DNA of 64,000 nt from Gammaproteobacteria bacterium. Its GTDB lineage: Bacteria; Pseudomonadota; Gammaproteobacteria; Steroidobacterales; Steroidobacteraceae. This document shows, piece after piece, positions 54,390 to 63,113 of the stretch. Numbering within the stretch: the first letter of the stretch is position 1; each line of letters begins with the position of its first letter. The notes beneath the pieces were generated by a model. It was given only the letters and a program-made list of their open reading frames with translations, searched no databases and was not told where the DNA came from. Location: assembly GCA_947455595.1 (NCBI GenBank), contig CANGOP010000002.1:1-64000 (forward strand), written 5' to 3'. Made by a program: the position numbers and the translations under genes.

Positions 54390-55091
54390 GTGCGTTTGCG
54401 ACAGTTCACCGCCGGCCTGTGGTCGACCGTTTTGACGGTCGTGGGCGTGGTGATCTTGGCCTCGTTGGGGACGTGGCAGAGGCATCGTGGCGTCGAGAAG
54501 CAGGCCCTCTTTGCCGCCTTTGCGCGGGGAGATTCGCCGGCCGTCCCTTATGGAGCCGCCGGTGGCCAAGATCGCTATTCCCATGTACGGGTGGAAGGGC
54601 GTTACGTGCCCGCGCGACAGCTTCTCCTCGACAACATGACGCACGATGGGCATGTGGGCTACCGGGTCCTCACACCGCTGCGCACGACGCTCGGTACCGT
54701 TCTCGTTGATCGCGGGTGGGTACCCGCGCCGCCACGGCGGGACCAATGGCCGGATCTGGCGGTATCCGACGAGTTACGTACGGTGACCGGTCGGATCGAC
54801 CAGCTGCCACGCGCGGGCATCAATTTGGCGGCATCTGATGGGGCGGGATGGCCGCGGCGGCTGTCGTATCCGGACCTGGTAACCGTGCGCCGCGTGTATG
54901 GCGAGGCCGTCGATCCCGCCATTATCTTGCTCGATGCAAGCGCGACCGATGGCTATGTGCGTGACTGGAAACCCGGCGGCCTGCCGCCCGAGCGCCACTT
55001 TGGCTATGCCGTTCAATGGTATGGGCTCGCGCTCGCGTTGGCCGTGATCTATGTTGTCGTCAACTTAAAAAGACCCGGAAAAACATCATGA
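54390..55091 (+). CDS. SURF1 family oxidase assembly protein
   Basis: A 233-residue inner-membrane protein with a helix at each end (about 12-30 and 212-228) and a periplasmic domain between, the SURF1 topology. SURF1 proteins bind heme a and help deliver it to subunit I. Family features: LASLGTWQRHRGVEKQALF, VRVEGRYVPARQLLLDNMTHDGHVGYRVLTPL, VLVDRGWVPAP and GYAVQWYGLALALAVIYVVVN. It starts at GTG 54390, divergent from the DUF2909 gene, and its stop overlaps the next gene as ATGA. Confidence 0.95.
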   Translation: MRLRQFTAGLWSTVLTVVGVVILASLGTWQRHRGVEKQALFAAFARGDSPAVPYGAAGGQDRYSHVRVEGRYVPARQLLLDNMTHDGHVGYRVLTPLRTTLGTVLVDRGWVPAPPRRDQWPDLAVSDELRTVTGRIDQLPRAGINLAASDGAGWPRRLSYPDLVTVRRVYGEAVDPAIILLDASATDGYVRDWKPGGLPPERHFGYAVQWYGLALALAVIYVVVNLKRPGKTS

Positions 55092-55708
55092 CTGCTGTGA
55101 CGGATAAGGCGGCGCAACGCCGCGGCCGTATTCAATTGCTGGCCTTGGCGGCGATCTTCTTCGGCCCGGTTGGAATCGCGTTTTGGATGTATTACGGCGG
55201 ACACTGGGTGCCCGGTCATCAGGTGAATCATGGCGACTTGATCCAGCCGACCCGCGCGCTACCCGCGGTGTCCGGCCTGCCAACCTTGGCGGGTCAGCCG
55301 GTCGGGGACGGCTTCCTGCACCGACAGTGGAATCTGATCTATGTGGTTGCCGATCATTGCGATGAGCGCTGCCGCGCGGATTTGGCGGAAATTAAGAAGG
55401 TTCGCTTGGCGATGGATCATGAGCGGGACCGTGTCCACCGAGTCCTCTTGGGACTGACCGGCTGTTGTACATCCGCTGAGATCGGCCCCGCCGATCCGGA
55501 CCTTACCGTGGCCTACGTTGATTCAGAGGCGGGCCAACAACTACTGGCCGCACTGCAGACGGCTGACGGGATGACCCCCGCCCAGAGCCGAGCGGTCTAT
55601 GTGGTCGATCCGTTGGGCAATCTGGTCATGCGTTTTCCCGCGGATCGGGATAGGAAGGGCTTGATCAAGGACCTCGACAAGTTGTTGAGGCTTTCCCACA
55701 TTGGATAA
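55088..55708 (+). CDS. SCO-like membrane-anchored thioredoxin-fold protein
   Basis: A 206-residue protein with one N-terminal helix (about 17-38) and a thioredoxin-like domain outside. It has a CxxxC motif (DHCDERCRADL, near 95-99) like SCO copper chaperones, but where SCO has the third copper ligand (VDHT...) this protein reads AQSRAVYVVDPLGNL, so the His appears replaced by Ser. Extra cysteines (GCC, about 123-124) occur. The place after SURF1 is conserved in pseudomonads, where the next gene is ctaA; here a formate dehydrogenase operon follows. A role in oxidase assembly is likely, copper transfer less certain. Confidence 0.8.
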   Translation: MTAVTDKAAQRRGRIQLLALAAIFFGPVGIAFWMYYGGHWVPGHQVNHGDLIQPTRALPAVSGLPTLAGQPVGDGFLHRQWNLIYVVADHCDERCRADLAEIKKVRLAMDHERDRVHRVLLGLTGCCTSAEIGPADPDLTVAYVDSEAGQQLLAALQTADGMTPAQSRAVYVVDPLGNLVMRFPADRDRKGLIKDLDKLLRLSHIG

Positions 55709-55882
55709 TCGGTAAATCCCCGGCCCCGTTACTAAAAAGGCACGGCAACCTGCGTTTTTGCGCATGGTCGATGTCGCCTTCTGTCATGGTCTCATGGCGG
55801 ATTTGGATATGCTTGTCGGCCCGAGCAGGATCATGGCCGATGCCTATGATCTCCATTGCCACGCCCAACAAGGGGTCGCAGA

Positions 55883-56362
55883 GTGACCAGCGCCGACACC
55901 GCGGAACTGCAGGCTGTTGAAGCCGCCATCGCCCGCCACGCACATGAACCAGGACCGCTCATTGTCGTCCTGCACGCCGTACAGGATGCCCTGGGCTACA
56001 TCCCTGAGCACTCCATCCGGCGGATTGCTGAGGCGCTCAACCTGTCGCGTGCCGAAGTACACGGCGTGGTGACCTTTTATCACTACTTCCGTACCCACAA
56101 GCCGGGCCAGCGAACCATCCAGATCTGCCGCGCGGAGGCCTGTCAGGCGCGCGGTTGCCAGTCGCTCGAGCGACATGCCCGCGAAAAGCTGGGTATCGAT
56201 TTCCACGAGACGACGGCCGATGGCGCCACAAGCCTCGAAATGGTCTTCTGTATGGGTAACTGCGCCACCGGCCCAGCGATCCGCATCGACGGGCGTCTTT
56301 ACAGTCACGTCACGCCCGAGCGCTTTGATGCGCTGTTGGCGCATCAGGAGGACGCTCAGTGA
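55883..56362 (+). CDS. fdsG: NAD-dependent formate dehydrogenase gamma subunit
   Basis: A NuoE-like [2Fe-2S] subunit of the soluble molybdenum/tungsten formate dehydrogenase. From GTG 55883 it has 159 residues; the track start TTG 55856 is less likely. The fold is seen in LIVVLHAVQDALGYIPEHSIRRIAEALNLSRAEVHGVVTFYHYF, and the cluster cysteines are C82, C87 (ICRAEAC) and C123, C127 (FCMGNC). It passes electrons between the alpha and beta subunits. fdsB overlaps its end as GTGA. Confidence 0.93.
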   Translation: MTSADTAELQAVEAAIARHAHEPGPLIVVLHAVQDALGYIPEHSIRRIAEALNLSRAEVHGVVTFYHYFRTHKPGQRTIQICRAEACQARGCQSLERHAREKLGIDFHETTADGATSLEMVFCMGNCATGPAIRIDGRLYSHVTPERFDALLAHQEDAQ

Positions 56363-57882
56363 ACCGCGTTTACATCCCTAAGGACTCCACCGCTCTGTCA
56401 CTCGGTGCAGACGAAGTCGCCGCGGCCTTTACGGCCCATGGCTTTGAGGTTGTGCGGACCGGTTCGCGTGGCATGTTCTGGCTCGAACCGCTCGTCGAGG
56501 TCGACACCCCATCTGGACGCTTTGGCTACGGCCCCGTCGGCGCTGCCGATGTCGGCGGCCTCGTGGCGGCGGGTATCTCGGCCGCAGGCTCCCATCCGTT
56601 GGCCATCGGACTGGTTGACGAGCACTCGTATATGAAGGGGCAGCAGCGCCTGACCTTCCGGCGCATCGGCCTCGTCGATCCAGCGTCGCTGAACGACTAC
56701 TTGGCTCACGGCGGCTATGCCGGCTTACGCAACGCGCTGTCGATGACTGGTGCGGAGGTGGTTCAGGCCATCACCGATTCCGGGCTGCGAGGCCGAGGCG
56801 GCGCAGCCTTCCCCACGGGCATCAAGTGGAAAACGGTGCTCGATCAGTCGGTTGGGCAAAAGTACGTCACCTGCAATGCCGACGAAGGCGACTCGGGCAC
56901 GTTCGCAGACCGCCTGATCATGGAAGGCGATCCGTTCACCCTGATTGAAGGCATGACCATTGCGGGCATTGCGGTGGGAGCGACGCAGGGCTTCATTTAT
57001 TGCCGAGTCGAATATCCCGAATCCATTGCGGCTTTGAGAACTGCGATTGAGGTCGCGAAGTCCGCCGGTTACCTCGGTAGCGACGTGTGTGGCAGCGGCA
57101 AGCAATTTGAGCTCGACGTGCGCGTGGCGGCTGGTGCTTATGTGTGCGGCGAAGAAACGTCCATGCTGCAAAGCATCGAAGGTAAGCGTGGTGAAGTGCG
57201 CGTGCGCCCACCGTTGCCTGCAATTGAAGGTTTGTTCGGCAAACCCACCATCGTGAATAACGTGATGTCACTGGCTGCCGTGCCGGTGATCTTGGAAAAG
57301 GGTGCGGCCTATTATCGCGACTTCGGCATGGGACGCTCGCGTGGCACCATCGCTCTGCAGTTGGCAGGTAATCTCAAGCGCGGCGGCCTCGTTGAGCGAG
57401 CCTTTGGCGTGACCTTGCGTGAAATTCTGTACGACTACGGCGGTGGATCGGCCAGTGGCCGCCCGATCAAAGCCGTACAAGTCGGTGGCCCACTTGGCGC
57501 CTATTTGCCGGAATCGCAGTTCGATACGCCGCTCGACTATGAAGCCTTCGCGGCTGTCGGTGCATTAGTCGGTCATGGTGGCATCGTGGCCTTCGACGAT
57601 ACCGCCGATATGGCCGCACTGGCTCGATATGCCTTCGAATTCTGCGCGTATGAATCTTGCGGAAAATGCACACCGTGCCGAATCGGTTCGACGCGTGGCG
57701 CCAACGTGATCGACCGGCTGCTCGCCGGTGATCAACCTGAACGCCAGAAGGAACTGCTCGGTGAATTGTGCGAAACCATGCTGCATGGGTCGCTCTGCGG
57801 GCTCGGCGGAATGACGCCATTCCCGGTACAGAGCGCCATGAAGCACTTCCCAGCCGAATTCGCGCCGCGTAGCCGGCACTAA
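56359..57882 (+). CDS. fdsB: NAD-dependent formate dehydrogenase beta subunit (diaphorase)
   Basis: A 507-residue NuoF-like flavoprotein that holds FMN and one [4Fe-4S] cluster and reduces NAD. An N-terminal thioredoxin-like domain (about 1-110) lacks cluster cysteines, as in other FdsB proteins. The FMN/NADH motifs are GLRGRGGAAFPTGIKWK (about 143-158), YVTCNADEGDSGTFADR and GAYVCGEETSML. The cluster ligands are in ESCGKCTPCRIGSTRG (C434, C437, C440) and SLCGLG (C480). It starts at GTG 56359 with a four-base overlap with fdsG. Confidence 0.94.
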   Translation: MNRVYIPKDSTALSLGADEVAAAFTAHGFEVVRTGSRGMFWLEPLVEVDTPSGRFGYGPVGAADVGGLVAAGISAAGSHPLAIGLVDEHSYMKGQQRLTFRRIGLVDPASLNDYLAHGGYAGLRNALSMTGAEVVQAITDSGLRGRGGAAFPTGIKWKTVLDQSVGQKYVTCNADEGDSGTFADRLIMEGDPFTLIEGMTIAGIAVGATQGFIYCRVEYPESIAALRTAIEVAKSAGYLGSDVCGSGKQFELDVRVAAGAYVCGEETSMLQSIEGKRGEVRVRPPLPAIEGLFGKPTIVNNVMSLAAVPVILEKGAAYYRDFGMGRSRGTIALQLAGNLKRGGLVERAFGVTLREILYDYGGGSASGRPIKAVQVGGPLGAYLPESQFDTPLDYEAFAAVGALVGHGGIVAFDDTADMAALARYAFEFCAYESCGKCTPCRIGSTRGANVIDRLLAGDQPERQKELLGELCETMLHGSLCGLGGMTPFPVQSAMKHFPAEFAPRSRH

Positions 57883-57906
57883 ACTGCGACAACGAGGAAC
57901 ACCCCG

Positions 57907-60792
57907 ATGTACGCCATAGACCATACCGATTTGGGCACCCCGCCTTCCGATATCGCGAAGCAGGTGACCGTAGAGATCGACGGATTGTCGATTGCCGTTC
58001 CCGAGGGGACATCTGTGATGCGCGCAGCCGCCCTGGCTGGCACGAGCATCCCGAAGTTGTGCGCAACCGATAGCCTGAAGGCCTTCGGCTCTTGCCGCTT
58101 GTGTCTCGTTGAGATTGAGGGACGCCGCGGTTATCCGGCGTCCTGCACGACCTTGGTTGCGGATGGCATGAAGATCCGAACCGAGAGCGACAAGCTCTCG
58201 CAACTTCGTCGCGGTGTCGTGGAATTGTACGTCTCCGAGCATCCGCTGGACTGCGATGGGTGTCCGGCCGACGGGCACTGCGAGCTGCAGAGTATGGCGA
58301 AGTTGCACGGTGTCACTGGCAACGTGTTTGCCAAAGACGGCCGCTGCTCGGAGCGCATCACGCATGAGTCGAAAGCTCGCGTGCAAGCGCTCATGACCGA
58401 CGATTCCAATCCTTACTTCAGCTTCGACCCGTCGCTATGTATTGCGTGCTCGCGTTGCGTGCGTGCGTGTGACGAGACACAAGGAACCTTGGCACTCACG
58501 ATTTCAGGTCGCGGTCTTGCGTCCCAAGTCAGTGCGTCCGCGGGTGAGTCGTTCATCAACTCCGAATGCGTCTCGTGTGGCGCGTGCGTCGAGGCGTGCC
58601 CGACTGCGGCGTTATCCGAGAAGTCGATCGCAGCGCTCGCACGACCAGCGGAAAAGTCGGTGACGACGACGTGCGCCTACTGTGGCGTCGGTTGTTCGTT
58701 GAAGGCGGAAGTCGTCGATGGGCAGGTTTCGCGCATGGTGCCGAACCGCGCCGGTCACGCGAATCAGGGCCACGCGTGTGTGAAGGGCCGGTTCGCTTAC
58801 GGATATGCCACGCATCCGGACCGCATCAAGTCGCCCATGATTCGCGCGAAGATTACCGATCCATGGCGCGAAGTCAGCTGGGATGAAGCGATCAATCACG
58901 CGGCGAGCGAATTTCGCCGCATCCAGTCGCAATACGGCCGTGGTGCCGTGGGCGGCATCACCTCATCGCGCTGCACGAATGAAGAGGTTTACCTCGTTCA
59001 GAAGCTCATTCGTGCCGCTTTTGGCAATAACAACGTCGACACCTGCGCACGCGTTTGCCATTCGCCAACTGGGTTTGGCCTGAAGCAGACCCTCGGTGAA
59101 TCGGCTGGGACACAGACGTTCATGTCTGTCATGAAGTCGGACGTGATCATTGTCATGGGCGCCAACCCCACGGACGGACACCCGGTATTCGCCTCGCACT
59201 TGAAGCGGGCGCTGCGCGCCGGCGCGAAATTGATCGTGATCGATCCGCGCGAAATCGCCTTGACCCGCACGCCGCACATTGAGTCGGCGTATCACCTGCA
59301 ATTGCGGCCTGGCACCAACGTCTCGGTGATCACGGCGCTGGCGCACGTGATTGTCACTGAGGGTCTCGTCAAAGAAGACTATGTGACTGAGCGCTGTGAG
59401 AAAGAGGCGTTCGAGAAGTGGCGCACGTGGGTCGCGGATCCCCGTCACTCGCCGGAGGCGACTGAAGCTACGACGGGGGTGCCGGCCGCGACCGTTCGTG
59501 GCGCCGCACGATTGTATGCGTCAGCCGTGAATGGCTCGATCTATTACGGTTTGGGCGTCACTGAGCATAGCCAAGGCAGCACCACCGTCATGGGTATCGC
59601 CAATCTGGCGATGGCCACAGGCAACATTGGGCGTGAAGGCGTGGGCGTGAATCCGCTGCGCGGCCAGAACAACGTTCAGGGTTCGTGCGATATGGGCTCG
59701 TTCCCGCACGAATTTCCGGGCTATCGCCACGTGTCGGATGACTCGACGCGGCATCTGTTCGAAGGCGCGTGGGGCGTTGAACTCTCCGACGAGCCTGGCT
59801 TGCGCATTCCGAACATGTTTGAGGCTGCTCTCGATGGCAGTTTCAAGGGCATGTACATCCAAGGCGAGGATCTCGCTCAGTCCGATCCCAACACGCACCA
59901 CGTCGTGGCCGCGTTGTCGTCGCTGGAGTGCCTCGTCGTGCAGGACATCTTCATGTGCGAGACGGCCAAGTTTGCGCATGTTCTCCTGCCGGGCTCATCC
60001 TTCCTCGAGAAGGACGGTACGTTCACCAACGCGGAGCGTCGCATTTCGCGCGTTCGTAAAGTGATGGAGCCGCTGGCTGGTTTGGCGGACTGGGAAGTCA
60101 CCCAACAACTCGCCAATGCGCTTGGCTATCCGATGAATTATTCGCACCCGTCGCAAATCATGGACGAGATCGCGAAGCTGACGCCCACTTTCCACGGCGT
60201 CACCTACGACAAGCTCGACCAGCAGGGCAGTATCCAGTGGCCTTGCAATGCCGACGCGCCGGCGGGTACGCCGACGATGCATATCGGCTCGTTTGTTCGA
60301 GGTAAGGGCAAGTTCTTCGTCACCGAGTACGTGCCGACGCCGGAACGGGTCAACGCCCGCTTCCCGCTGTTGCTCACGACCGGTCGCGTGCTCACCCAGT
60401 ACAACGTCGGTGCGCAGACCCGACGCACCCAGAACAACGTCTGGCATTCGCAGGATATGGTTGAAATCCATCCTCACGACGCTGAGGTGCGCGGCATCGT
60501 CGACGGTGATTGGATTGGCATTGCCAGCCGCGCCGGTGAGACGGTCTTGCGGGCCGAGGTGACGGAACGGGTCCAGCCGGGTGTGATCTACACGACGTTC
60601 CACTTCCCGGAGTCCGGCGCTAACGTCGTGACGACGGATAACTCCGACTGGGCAACCAACTGTCCGGAGTACAAGGTGACCGCTGTTCAGGTGGTCAAGG
60701 TGGAGCGCCCACTCGACTGGCAGGTCCGGTTCCGTCAAAACCGAGAGTCGCGGTTGCCATCGCGTCGCGACGTCGCGCACGAAACGGCCTGA
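57907..60792 (+). CDS. fdsA: NAD-dependent formate dehydrogenase alpha (catalytic) subunit
   Basis: A 961-residue bis-MGD enzyme oxidising formate to CO2. N-terminal [2Fe-2S] domain: C52, C63, C66, C80. NuoG-like His/Cys cluster: H112, C116, C119, C125. Two [4Fe-4S] sets: C178/C181/C184 with C188, and C221/C224/C227 with C231. Near the cofactor: C256, C259, C263, C291. The catalytic motif CARVCHSPTG has Cys384 and His385, so it is a cysteine enzyme, not a selenoprotein. The C-terminal cofactor domain includes LLTTGRVLTQYNVGAQTRRT and HFPESGANVVTTD. It lies 24 bases after fdsB. Confidence 0.96.
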   Translation: MYAIDHTDLGTPPSDIAKQVTVEIDGLSIAVPEGTSVMRAAALAGTSIPKLCATDSLKAFGSCRLCLVEIEGRRGYPASCTTLVADGMKIRTESDKLSQLRRGVVELYVSEHPLDCDGCPADGHCELQSMAKLHGVTGNVFAKDGRCSERITHESKARVQALMTDDSNPYFSFDPSLCIACSRCVRACDETQGTLALTISGRGLASQVSASAGESFINSECVSCGACVEACPTAALSEKSIAALARPAEKSVTTTCAYCGVGCSLKAEVVDGQVSRMVPNRAGHANQGHACVKGRFAYGYATHPDRIKSPMIRAKITDPWREVSWDEAINHAASEFRRIQSQYGRGAVGGITSSRCTNEEVYLVQKLIRAAFGNNNVDTCARVCHSPTGFGLKQTLGESAGTQTFMSVMKSDVIIVMGANPTDGHPVFASHLKRALRAGAKLIVIDPREIALTRTPHIESAYHLQLRPGTNVSVITALAHVIVTEGLVKEDYVTERCEKEAFEKWRTWVADPRHSPEATEATTGVPAATVRGAARLYASAVNGSIYYGLGVTEHSQGSTTVMGIANLAMATGNIGREGVGVNPLRGQNNVQGSCDMGSFPHEFPGYRHVSDDSTRHLFEGAWGVELSDEPGLRIPNMFEAALDGSFKGMYIQGEDLAQSDPNTHHVVAALSSLECLVVQDIFMCETAKFAHVLLPGSSFLEKDGTFTNAERRISRVRKVMEPLAGLADWEVTQQLANALGYPMNYSHPSQIMDEIAKLTPTFHGVTYDKLDQQGSIQWPCNADAPAGTPTMHIGSFVRGKGKFFVTEYVPTPERVNARFPLLLTTGRVLTQYNVGAQTRRTQNNVWHSQDMVEIHPHDAEVRGIVDGDWIGIASRAGETVLRAEVTERVQPGVIYTTFHFPESGANVVTTDNSDWATNCPEYKVTAVQVVKVERPLDWQVRFRQNRESRLPSRRDVAHETA

Positions 60793-60809
60793 GCTGAGGA
60801 GGACTCGAC

Positions 60810-61046
60810 ATGCATGCAGAAATCCTCGTTCGGATGATCAATCAAATCGCTGAGTTCTATGGCTCGGGTGCTGAGCCGGAGACCGCTGCGAAAGAGACGC
60901 TGTCGCATGTACAGCGCATGTGGGCCCACCGCATGTGTCGGCAGATGGTTGAGATTGGGGCCGCTGACCCCGGCCTCAGTCCGGTTGCTCGCCGTGCGGT
61001 GGAATTGCTGGTGGCATCTGACGCCGCCAAGCGCGCCGCGGGATAG
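60810..61046 (+). CDS. fdsD: Formate dehydrogenase delta subunit
   Basis: A 78-residue soluble helical protein of the FdsD family (ILVRMINQIAEFYGSGAEPE and VQRMWAHRMCRQMVE). In known fds operons FdsD is a small accessory subunit of the complex and follows fdsC; here it directly follows fdsA with an 17-base gap and fdsC/fdhD, the sulfurtransferase needed to activate the molybdenum cofactor, is absent from the window. The ATG follows a GAGGAGG ribosome site. Confidence 0.9.
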   Translation: MHAEILVRMINQIAEFYGSGAEPETAAKETLSHVQRMWAHRMCRQMVEIGAADPGLSPVARRAVELLVASDAAKRAAG

Positions 61047-61112
61047 CGCGCCGCCGCGAAATCCGCGACACTCGCCGCGGCCCGCCATCGGGCCGTTCGA
61101 GGTTGACTTGCC

Positions 61113-62129
61113 GTGATGACTGCTGATTCCCTCGTCGCTTTTCGTCGTTGGGCCCGGTTTGGGGCCTTGCTCGCCGCTGTTGTCGTGATCGTCGGCGCTT
61201 GGGTGCGGCTAACGAATGCTGGCCTTGGTTGTCCGGACTGGCCGGGTTGCTACGGGCACGTGCATCCGGCTCAGGTCGTCGCCGAGGTGGATGCGTCCAG
61301 CGCAGCCTATGCCGCTCGACCGTTTGACTATCAAAAAGCGCTGCACGAGATGGTGCACCGCTATATCGCGTCCACCTTGGGGCTGGTGGTGCTGGGCTTG
61401 GCTTTCTATGCCTGGCGTCATCGGCGTAATCCGCGTCAACCGCTTAAACTGCCATTGGTTCTGCCTTTCGTGATTGGTGCGCAGGGGGCGTTGGGCGCAT
61501 TTACGGTGACGCTGTTGCTCACGCCCGTAATCGTGACCTCTCACCTCTTGGGGGGGCTCACGACGCTATCGATCCTCTGGTGGCTGTCCCTCACGCCTGA
61601 AGCCCGCAGTTCGACGGCGGCCGAACGTCGCTTGAGGCCGCTGGCGATGTTGGCCTTGGCTGCTTTGATCATGCAGTTATTTCTCGGTGGCTGGACCAGC
61701 ACGAATTATGCGGCCGTGGCCTGTCCTGACTTCCCCACCTGTCAGGGCTCCTATCATCCTGCGACGGATTACGGTGACGCATTCCGCTTCACCCATGAAG
61801 CGGGCAAGGACTACGAAGGGGGTGTCTTGCCGCCGGCCGCCCGTACGGCGATTCACTTTACCCATCGGATCGGCGCCCTCGTGGCCGGTGCGCTGCTCCT
61901 ACTGACCGGCCTGCTCGTGGCGATTCGAGCGCGTTCACCCCGTGTACGCACCGCCGGCCTTGCCTTGCTCGGGGCGGTCATCCTGCAATGGCTCATTGGG
62001 ATGAACCTCATCTGGCGCGGCTTCCCGCTGTGGTTGGGGACGTCGCACAACGCCGGGGCGGTGATCCTGCTACTAGCGACTTTGACGGTTCTGCGACGCC
62101 TCTGGCCGGCTCGCGACGCGGGTCCGTGA
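61113..62129 (+). CDS. ctaA: Heme A synthase (COX15/CtaA)
   Basis: Integral membrane enzyme that oxidises the C8 methyl of heme O to the formyl of heme A. It has 338 residues with eight helices in two similar halves. Heme-ligand histidines lie in LHEMVHRYIAS, VTSHLLGGLTTL, IHFTHRIGALVAG and GTSHNAGAVILL. TNAGLGCPDWPGCYGHVHP near the N-terminus and CPDFPTCQGSYHP are characteristic of the family and carry conserved cysteines. It is followed 28 bases later by ctaB, supplying heme A to the oxidase encoded upstream. Confidence 0.95.
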   Translation: MMTADSLVAFRRWARFGALLAAVVVIVGAWVRLTNAGLGCPDWPGCYGHVHPAQVVAEVDASSAAYAARPFDYQKALHEMVHRYIASTLGLVVLGLAFYAWRHRRNPRQPLKLPLVLPFVIGAQGALGAFTVTLLLTPVIVTSHLLGGLTTLSILWWLSLTPEARSSTAAERRLRPLAMLALAALIMQLFLGGWTSTNYAAVACPDFPTCQGSYHPATDYGDAFRFTHEAGKDYEGGVLPPAARTAIHFTHRIGALVAGALLLLTGLLVAIRARSPRVRTAGLALLGAVILQWLIGMNLIWRGFPLWLGTSHNAGAVILLLATLTVLRRLWPARDAGP

Positions 62130-62157
62130 TACCCTTCGCGACCCTGCCGGCCTGCAG

Positions 62158-63102
62158 ATGGGCGGGCCAAAGGCCGAGCGGACGATGAGCAGCGATACCC
62201 ACCTTCAACCCAATTCCCGGCCGGTGTGGCGTGATTACCTGGAGTTGACCAAACCCAGAGTCGTGCTGCTGATTGTCTTCACAGCCCTCGTCGGGATGTT
62301 CCTGGCGGTGCCCGGACTGCCGCCGTTGCGGGCGCTCGTATTCGGTTCCCTCGGTATTTGGCTCGCCGCCTCGTCGGCCGCCGCAGTCAACCACGTCATT
62401 GATCAACGAATTGACAGCGAGATGGCCCGCACTCGCCATCGGCCTCTACCTGAAGGCAAGTTGGACGATGTCCGCGCGGTTATTTTTTCATTGGTGCTGG
62501 GCGTCCTTTCCATGGCGTTGTTGATCTTTTGGGTCAACCCGCTCACGGCTGTACTCACGTTTGCGTCCCTCATCGGCTACGCCATTGTGTATACGCTGTG
62601 GCTCAAGCGCGCGACGCCGCAGAATATTGTGATTGGCGGCGCCGCCGGCGCGGCGCCACCCGTGCTCGGCTGGACGGCCGTGACCAACGAAGTGCACGCG
62701 GATGCCTTGCTCTTGTTCTTAATAATCTTTGCGTGGACGCCGCCACATTTCTGGGCGCTCGCCATCGCGCGCCGCGATGAATACGCGAAGATCGGGATGC
62801 CGATGTTGCCGGTGGCGTATGGGGTTGCGCTGACGCGACTCCATATCTTGCTCTACACCATTATTCTGACGCTGATCACGATCATGCCGCTACTGACGGG
62901 TATGTCCGGCATCGTGTATGGCATTGCAGCGCTGGTGCTGGATGCCCGATTCATGTGGCATGCATGGCGTCTGTATCGCGATGCGGAATCCGACGCGGCT
63001 CGGCCGATGCGAACGTTCTGGTGGTCAATCGCCTATTTGGGATACCTGTTTGGGGCGCTGCTGATCGACCACTACACGTCGCTGTTTCTCAAGCTGGTCT
63101 GA
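62158..63102 (+). CDS. ctaB: Protoheme IX farnesyltransferase (heme O synthase)
   Basis: UbiA-family membrane prenyltransferase that adds farnesyl to protoheme, giving heme O. It has 314 residues from ATG 62158, or 305 from ATG 62185 (MSSDTH), which cannot be decided because both ribosome sites are weak. Nine helices are visible. The Asp-rich motifs are NHVIDQRIDSEMARTRHRPLP and the FFAWTPPHFWALAIARRDEY equivalent (IIFAWTPPHFWALAIARRDEY). It works with CtaA just upstream. Also called cyoE. It converges with the MBL hydrolase gene. Confidence 0.96.
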   Translation: MGGPKAERTMSSDTHLQPNSRPVWRDYLELTKPRVVLLIVFTALVGMFLAVPGLPPLRALVFGSLGIWLAASSAAAVNHVIDQRIDSEMARTRHRPLPEGKLDDVRAVIFSLVLGVLSMALLIFWVNPLTAVLTFASLIGYAIVYTLWLKRATPQNIVIGGAAGAAPPVLGWTAVTNEVHADALLLFLIIFAWTPPHFWALAIARRDEYAKIGMPMLPVAYGVALTRLHILLYTIILTLITIMPLLTGMSGIVYGIAALVLDARFMWHAWRLYRDAESDAARPMRTFWWSIAYLGYLFGALLIDHYTSLFLKLV

Positions 63103-63113
63103 GACATTGAGCC

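Noticed and set aside
55738-55755. Sigma-54-like GGCACGGCAACCTGC upstream of fdsG
   Set aside because: The GG-to-GC spacing is 11 instead of the strictly required 10 bases, and no activator sites were seen.
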